From contig OZ029921.1 in NCBI GenBank assembly GCA_964023275.1, positions 1,687,001-1,751,000 on the forward strand: a DNA stretch of 64,000 nt. Direction: 5' to 3'. A program made the translations under genes and the position numbers. Each line of letters begins with the position of its first letter. Position 1 is the first letter of the stretch. Under the pieces are notes generated by a model, which saw nothing but the letters and a program-made list of their open reading frames with translations, was not told the origin of the DNA and did not search any database. Of this stretch, positions 56,880-64,000 are shown in pieces. Source of the stretch: Norana najaformis (taxonomy: Eukaryota; Annelida; Clitellata; Crassiclitellata; Hormogastridae).

Positions 56880-57130
56880 GGTTCCACCACTTCAAGAAAT
56901 CTTACCCCAATAGATCCAATTCGCCGCCTTTCCATCTCTCACCCTATACACAATACTATTAACTCGCCTAACAGCTCCTCGTCTCCTTCCCTCTCTGGCC
57001 TTCTGGCAACCAGATTACGGTCTACACACAGTTATCTCTGGACAACATCCTTTGATTTGAGACAGCGCTAGCGGTACCCTTTGCTCAAATTTCAAGTAGC
57101 GCTTTCGAAATTGCCAAGTTTATTTTACGA
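56880..57130 (+). repeat. SINE-E copy
   Basis: CTTCAAGAAATCTTACCCCA, GCCTAACAGCTCCTCGTCTC, TTATCTCTGGACAACATCCT and AAGTAGCGCTTTCGAAATTG. It is parallel to 42215-42450. Confidence 0.7.
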
Positions 57131-58612
57131 ACACTGGCCCCAAATCGCAATTTGTTTAATTAAGTTAATAGCAATAATGATATTAAAAAATCAATTCATA
57201 AGAACTCTTGCCTATAAAAAATTATATTTATCAGTTAAAACTTGACAGCTTACAATAATAAAACAGTTGAGTCTTCAACTACCGGTACATGTGAGAGATT
57301 CAAATTAACTGTTATTATTCAAAAACTGTTCATGCTGTACATCATGGGGCAATCTAATTTGTAACGACGGGTTGACCCCAGCAAAGTTCATACTATCTGA
57401 GAAAAGTGTACAAGCCGTTAGTTACACTGTGAGTGGCAAAGCAGAGATCTTTGACCGAAAACAAACAAAAACAAACTAAAGAGGTAAAATCTGATTTCGC
57501 AACAAAAATGGCATCGTAAAAAATAATGCTAAATAACATTATTACTGGTCTTGCTCTAATACGGTAATACAGTCATATTAGCCACTGTAAAACATAAGTA
57601 ATTTGGCAAATCATTCTTGCCTACAAGAAAATCCGATTAATAAAATGTTGACTTCTGGATAACGCATACATGTTATACTTTCCTATCAGTAATAGCTCTT
57701 TGCTAAGGTGTTTGTTACATTTTTAATTGTAATCAAGCCCATGTCACAATGAGAATTTAACAATGGTCACAGGTTCAGTGTTGGCACACTGAAAAATTAG
57801 CCATCTACCACACAACACAGCTTTACAAAAACAATTTTGCCAGCTACAATAATACACAGCATGAGATTTGGCATACTTACTACCCTGGCCTTGGCCTAGC
57901 TTTGTACAAAGACATGCATTAGCAATCTGAATAAAAAAATGCTAAAACTTCAAACGAAAACTAAACGAAAACGATGAAATTCAACAATAACTTGACAAAC
58001 AACACATGTACATAAAAGAAACCGCATAAAACATAAGACAAACAGCATACAGTAAACTGTCCTATTGATATATTGGTAAATGTTCAGCCAAGCTGCACTG
58101 ATGTTGATTAAATCCTTAACCTCCATCGAACTAGAAGCATTGCGCCGACATAGACAATCTTTCCAAGCCAACTCATCAACAATAACATTTCATCTGTGTA
58201 CCAACAGTTTCTGAGAAATACAGGATGCATGCCACAGACTCTAAATGCAATCAGGTACCAAAAGGAATCATTCATCGTGGAATTTCAGAAATCATTTGTT
58301 CATCATTCATTTCACACCATGCCCCCCCTTTTGTGGCATCGCTTCACCTGTCTGGCCCTGCACTCTACTGCACACTAGAGGAGGGCATGAGCACTTTTCT
58401 TAGATTTGGTTAAGATAAAACACAAATGGTCAGTAGCAACTTTATCTTGGAGATTTCTAGCTGAATTTGGTGTAGCTCGTTCACATACCAACAGGTTACA
58501 ACCGGTTTAAGAGAGAAGATTGAACTGGAGATCAGCTGAATTCAGACTGGTGTAAACGGGCAGTGAGAACCGAGATATTTGTGTTGAAAGATAACAGAAG
58601 TTCGAGTATTTG
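57131..58612. other. Intergenic stretch 3' of the SLC34 gene
   Basis: AT-rich with no frame that looks like a gene. The upper part should be the SLC34 3' UTR. Confidence 0.45.
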
Positions 58613-61600
58613 TTAGGAGTCTTCGCCAGACGAGTTTTCGTTAACATTCTCGTTCTCCGCTTCTTGAATCGCCTCTTGAACGTTCTTGTACGACGAAAGA
58701 CGCGAAACGCAAGGAGTGTGGGTCGGACTGCTAACCACTGACGTATAACCACTCTCGCAGTCCAAGCTTCGATTCGGGCCACACTCAGTCCGAATCATCA
58801 AACTGCTTGCTATGCTTGCACAAGATGGCGTCGGTCGATACACTGAGCAGTTGTCGCCGTCTTGTCCAAGCATAGTGATGTCAGTGCAGGCGCTGCTCGC
58901 GATACTCGCGCTCGAAGGGACGGGTAAGTAACCGTGGGGTTTATCGTCAACACCTCTGCGATTTAATTTCAACGTAACGTCCGGAGTCTCAGCCGACTCG
59001 TTCTTACAGCAGTGGCAACAGATGGAATGGAGAGAGACCACAATCTTTGAGATGACCTGGTCAAAAGGTTCCAGGGAGTGCATCCACCTGTACGGAAGGA
59101 AGTCCCACGTGCGCAGTTTCGACGGAAGCCACGACGGGCGCTTCCTCTGTAGGACGTTGACAATGACGACGAACGCGACCATTGCCAAAACAACTGCCAT
59201 GACGATGAAAAATATCACCGAGCCCGCCATCGACAGTCCAAACACGGCAAAGGGAAGAATAAAGAACATCATCGCGACGTAGAACACGGCAAACCACCTG
59301 TAGTGCGCCGTCGTGTTGCCCATGATCTTCGCCAGCCGAATCGGAAGGCGCATCAACGGAATGGGGTAGAAGAGCAGAATACCCGAGACGTTGAAAAACA
59401 AGTGACAGAGGGCAATCTGTAAGGCCGCCCTCAGCTGGCTGTTGGAAGCTGCCAGTGCTGCTAGGATCCCCGTGGTCGTAGTCCCAATGTTCGATCCAAG
59501 AGTCAGAGGGTACATGCGCTCGATCTTGATCACCCCAATGCCAACCAGTGGCGTCAGAGCAGAGGTAAAGACAGAACTGCTCTGAACGAGGATTGTCATT
59601 CCAGCACCAACCAAAATTGCGATGTAGCCGGTGAAGTAGGACAGGCGACCTGGAAGATCGTAGTTGATCACCTTCTTGATGACCGTCATCATGCTTGTGC
59701 GAAGCGCCGAGTTGAGGAGCTTCACCATGAGAATGAGGCATCCGCAGAGCAGGACCAGAGAGACAACTAGCAGAATGGCACCAACGGCGCTGTCTCCAAG
59801 TCCCGTCCCGTAGAACAAGAACTGACCTGTTTTATCACATCAACAAAGGCAACGTCAAATAAAATGCACAAAAACTTCACATAAATCAAGAACTAAGAAA
59901 AAGCCTGCATTAAGTAATGAATGAAAACACGAGGTGGAAAACAGATTACAATTTGCCACTACAGTTTCACTTGAATCGACCATCAACGGATGCCTTGTGC
60001 ATCAAGAAAATGGCGCTACCGAATTCACTAGATCAGATCAGATTAGATCAGATTAGACCCACTATTTTGCTCCTGGCCTATGCACGACAATGTCTTTGCC
60101 AACAGTCCACACCTCGGATTTAGATTTAATGTCTTCATGCATATTTTAAATAAACTAAGTAAATAACTAAATGAATATTAAGTTATTTACTACTTGTTAT
60201 TTGTTATATAGTTGTTATTTACTATTTATTATTTAGTTATTTGCTATTCTACTCAGGAGGAGTAAAAGTTACAGTGTTTATCCCCAATCAATTTGGTCAC
60301 ATTTCGCTCCTCCGTCGTATTCATCCAGGATGTCTCGTTTTCTCCACTGGATATCAAGTCGGTCACGTTTTCCAGCACCACTACTCTGCTGTAATGACAC
60401 CATTCCTGTTCAATCAAACACATACACAGTTACAAAGTCACTGAACTGCTTGATTGGGTGGTTTATTAACTTGTTGACTGATTGATTACAGCTTTACTGA
60501 GCACTACATGATCGACTGATCAACTTTCTTTTGAACACCACATCGATTGATTAGCTTTTATTTGAGCACCACGTGTATAGTTCACTCAGAAAAAACTCAC
60601 ATCTATACCTGTCCTGACTGACAAAGTAATGGATTATCAACTGATTTGTCCTTGCAAGTTAAAAAACTTATTAATTTTACAGCCTACACAATGTGACAAG
60701 ACTTGAACCCTAGATCCTTGATCCATCTGTCAAGGCCCCGTATTCAGTCACCCACTTTTTGAAGAGAACACCCAAAGGGAAGTTGTTGAAAGAGCAAAGC
60801 GACGATGCTCACCTTTATAAGACTCCTGTCTTCGTATTGTGAATCTTTCTTGGCAATGCCTTCGATAACTTTCTTGTCAAGCTGCTCAAACATCAACAAA
60901 CAAACATAGCAACGGCGGACCAGCAAGTCAGTGGTGGCAAGCTATGTCAGTAAATGTGCACGCATGTATGTATGTATTGTTTAGACATAATTATACAGTA
61001 AACGCAAAAGTACACGTTTTACTATAGTGACCGTAAGCCCTTGACCCTGCTCATTTTTCAATGAATTAATTGGGTGAGATCCTTTACCAACGCTGCACGT
61101 TTGAATGGGCGCCACGTTAGTTAAGGTCCCCATGTACAGACCATGCTAGCCCAAGATTCAAATCTCTGAAATAAGCCATGACTGGGTTGCTATAGAAAAA
61201 AATGTACATTTACATTTACTGTATATTGTATATGCCTAGACACTTAATGTAGAACCTTTCAGTAACTCATACAAGAAAGCTCTGCCTGTGCTAGACATAG
61301 ACAGGCAGACATACAGCCACACAGACATATACAGATACAGACACACGTCTATACTGATGAACGTGGATTTGCTCAAGAGGCAGGCTCCTCATAAATCTAA
61401 TCTAATCACTTCTACAGCATCGTTATCATAGACATCAATCGATGGTTACATCAACTTAAAAGGGTTGTAAATCAGTTCTAAGACCTCTCATTTTCAACAA
61501 GCCAATCCTTTTACGACGACGTCCACAAATATGAGATACTGGAGGTTTCTGTGACACACGTTTTATCTGTTATCAAATGCAGGTACAAATAAGTTTACCT

Positions 61601-63632
61601 GTACGACTTTCTCTGTCAGAGGTTTCGTCAGCTTCTGCAGCAAGTCCTGGTTTCCACCCTTGAACCCTGACCCAAGGTCATACGAACTCACGATTGCATT
61701 TGTCAAGTGGTACATGTATCCTGACCAAAGCAGAGAATAAAAACTTGCAACTGCAGAAGCAATGGAGATCAAATATCAGTTTGCACTGCCATTAATTTTG
61801 CTAGGAGTCTTGGAATTGCAAGATATTTTGGCAACATGCAAAAACAACTGGAAAATCTTAGCTTAGAGTATGTTTACAGATCTAGAAAGATACTGAGCTA
61901 TGCAACCTGTAGCACGGTGGTCTTTTGGTAACACATTTGGTCAATGATCATGTGGTTGTGGGTTCAATTTCGTGTAACAACCCTAGACAAGTGGTTTGCA
62001 CACACCGTGCCTCTGTCCCCAAGCAGTAGAATTTGGTACCAGCCTAACGTGGGAAGTAAACGGCCCAAATTTACCTATAAACTACCTGGAATGACTTACC
62101 TGTTGCTGCTTCAATGGGCAAAAGAACGAGCACAGAGAGCCAGTTGAACATGTCGTGGACCGTGGCGCCAGCAAAGGCGCGACGAAACTCGTCACGGTTC
62201 GGCGACTGCGCCAGTGACACGATCGTATTTGTAACCGATGTTCCAATGTTTGCACCCATGACGATTGGTATTGTCGGCTGCACCTCCAAAACTTTGAACA
62301 ACAAATTTCTCAACATTAAAAATTTACTAAATGTAAATATTTTAAATATATTTTAAATTTTATATTTCAAAGTAAATATAAATTTACTAAATATTTATTA
62401 AATGTAAATATTAAATTGTAATTTTTTGTTTCGTGAGGGAAGAAAAGATAAGACAAGTCAGAGTATGGAAAGGCTAGGTGGGAGAGGCAAGAAGGTAAGA
62501 CAATACGAGAGAAATTAAAAAGATACACCACCACAAGGAAAGGAAAGGAAGGGCAAGGCAAGGCAATTGTTCGTTTGTTACATTAATTCGATTCGGTGTC
62601 TCCAACAGATTCTGATTTTGACTGTGATTTTCACTTAAAGCAATCATTGACCAATGCCTTGGACATATGATAACACCACTATACATGTCTTTAGATTAGA
62701 TTAGATTACAAGCCTTTTAAGAACTTTTCCACTTTGGATTTATGGAGAAACAAATTTATTTTCAACAGTCGAAGAGTGTATTTATTTTTAAGGACGTGAA
62801 TTTTTAAGGATTTTAAGGAGCTGCTGGATTAGATTTACACCCCGTCAGATTAGGATAAGATTAGGTCTGTACTCACTTCCAGAGGCCACCATTGCCACAA
62901 TGATTGAGGTAGATGTGCTTGAACTCTGAAGAAGAACCGTTGCCAAAACACCAATCATCAAACCAGCGATCGGATTTCTCAGTAGCGTGGAGTCCGACAA
63001 AGCAGTGCCTAAAAACCAGGAAAAATTAGTAAAACCTAAAGAACAGTGCCAGGAGCACGAATCCCAAAATCAAATTCAGATTTAGAATGTGACTTTGTTC
63101 AAACACATTCTCATAATGTCATTGTAATACACTATTAGCCATGGTAGCTTTGTATGAAGACTCCAGTGTATCAACAAATGTTGCAGATCATAACCGTGGC
63201 TGAAGAGTTGAGCAGTTTTTTATTGGTTGAGAACTTTTGTATGGTTGAGCAGCTTATTGGTTGAGAACTTTACTGATTGGTTGAACAGGTTTTTTGTTGG
63301 TTCAGAAGTTTTTAAATGGTTGAACCATTTTTGACTGGTTAAGAACTTTTCCAAATGGCTGAGAACTTCTTTAACTGGTAGTGAACTTAACTGACTGGCT
63401 GCAAACTTGCCAAGCAACCAGGAGCATCTTGGGGCCCATCTCCTTTTAGCATTCCACCTAAATGCTAGCATGCTAAACAAAATAGCACCTGCGGCCTTTC
63501 CACCAACCAGCCGGAATGCGGAGCTGAGCAGATCGAGGGAACAGACGAAGAAATAGAGGAGTGCCAGGAGCGCCAGGAACTTCCCGAACAACTGCACAAA
63601 CACACGGTAGAACTTCTGAGCGGCTGACAAAT
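58613..63632 (-). CDS. SLC34: SLC34-type sodium/phosphate cotransporter, 3' part (N-terminus outside window)
   Basis: SLC34 (NaPi-II) carriers import phosphate with sodium across the apical plasma membrane. Exons: 63489-63632, 62877-63008, 62100-62291, 61599-61720, 60813-60881, 60273-60405, 58613-59826, about 667 codons. Both inverted-repeat signatures are present: [19 protein letters not shown] with [15 protein letters not shown], and [16 protein letters not shown] with [15 protein letters not shown]. Also present are [34 protein letters not shown] and GYLYHL-like GYMYHL. The large extracellular loop (exon 60273-60405) has four N-glycosylation sequons (NVT, NET, NTT, NVT) and the joined KHCQF. 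The Asp of VHDMFNW is the residue kept in electrogenic IIa/IIb and Gly in IIc. The tail has a Cys-rich CCHCCK and a Ser-rich acidic end (SSGEDS). The first in-window exon enters in phase 1, so earlier exons lie above 64000. Confidence 0.95.
59945..60055 (-). repeat. SINE-D copy in the last SLC34 intron
   Basis: AGTTTCACTTGAATCGACCA, GGATGCCTTGTGCATC and a GATCAGATTAGATCAGATTA tail. Confidence 0.7.
61010..61200 (+). repeat. SINE-C copy in an SLC34 intron
   Basis: CTCATTTTTCAATGAATTAA, GTTTGAATGGGCGCCACG, ATGCTAGCCCAAGATTCAAA and the tail GTTGCTATAGAAAAAAATGT. Confidence 0.85.
61912..62075 (+). repeat. SINE-A, 3'-truncated, 25 bp from an SLC34 exon
   Basis: GGTGGTCTTTTGGTAACACA, CAATGATCATGTGGTTGTGG, CACCGTGCCTCTGTCCCCAA and GGGAAGTAAACGGC. 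It then breaks off and the SLC34 exon 62100-62291 follows. Confidence 0.85.
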
Positions 63633-63810
63633 CTGGCGAAACAACAGCAGAAGAAAACTCCGATAGAAGATTTAATAAAACATTTCCAAACACAAAATAA
63701 TTTTCAAATGACTACAAGAACTAGCCAAGCGACTTTCTCATCTCCACATCTGTCCAAGCGAACGTTTTACACTATATACTGGAACTACATAAAGAGTACC
63801 TTTCATCATG

Positions 63811-63968
63811 GGGGTATGGATAGTCTAGTGATTACCAAACTCGACTGCCAATCCACAGCTTGGGGTTCAAATTGGAACAGGAGCTAACTCATGATTTCTA
63901 TTCCGCAAGCGCCCCTCAGTAAACTCAGCTGAGTACACCGACTGTACTGGCACTATATAAATCGCTAG
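63811..63968 (+). repeat. tRNA-headed SINE with GCACTATATAAAT tail
   Basis: GGGTATGGATAGTCTAGTGA and CAGCTTGGGGTTCAAATTGG mimic the A and B boxes. The end is TACTGGCACTATATAAATCG, followed by a CATA microsatellite running to the window end. Confidence 0.75.
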
Positions 63969-64000
63969 ATACACCTATACATACATACATACATACAATC

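Overview
The window is animal nuclear DNA. The genes have many exons, with GT-AG introns and one GC-AG intron. Intergenic and intronic DNA is AT-rich and full of microsatellites and several families of short SINE-like repeats, some with tRNA-type heads. The domain mix (MAM, PAN/Apple-like, WSC and C-type lectin in one protein, an SLC34 phosphate transporter, an RTE-like reverse transcriptase) fits an invertebrate metazoan. I could not fix the phylum from sequence alone. A run of 10 Ns at 30149-30158 marks an assembly gap.

Layout. 1-10,900 shows no convincing gene. It holds nested tandem repeats, a 620-bp near-perfect palindrome (3089-3708) and long CT-rich tracts. 10,978-18,518 (minus) is ZPR1, reconstructed as 13 exons and 447 codons plus stop with every splice phase consistent. 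21,152-27,778 (minus) is a single open frame of 2208 residues for a Ser/Lys-rich, largely disordered, probably nuclear protein that I do not recognise. 28,861-28,976 (plus) is a lone first exon of a THAP-type zinc finger. 30,611-54,381 (minus) is a 26-exon mosaic gene for a secreted or cell-surface protein: signal peptide, MAM, five PAN/Apple-like modules joined by tiny linker exons, a C-type lectin fold whose two halves flank a WSC cassette, a second C-type lectin fold, and a Pro-rich tail. Its last exon was not found. 54,913-56,697 (minus) is a 5'-truncated RTE-like retrotransposon with a 33-bp target-site duplication. 58,613-63,632 (minus) is the 3' part of an SLC34-type Na/phosphate cotransporter gene; its N-terminal exons lie beyond the window.

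The main candidate for something undescribed is the mosaic lectin gene. Almost all its domain boundaries are phase-1 introns. It has nine in-frame linker exons of 24-39 nt. A WSC module of three exons (336 nt, phase 1-1) sits exactly between the two halves of a C-type lectin domain, so skipping it would restore a normal lectin fold.

Secondary signals are TGACGTCA palindromes about 180 bp upstream of two start codons and about 50 bp upstream of the THAP exon, a tandemly copied 5' splice-site region in a ZPR1 intron, and a shared 3' tail like GCTATATAAAT on unrelated short repeats, suggesting one LINE mobilised them all. The four protein-coding genes and the retroelement are all on the minus strand. 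Nothing suggests that they act in one pathway.
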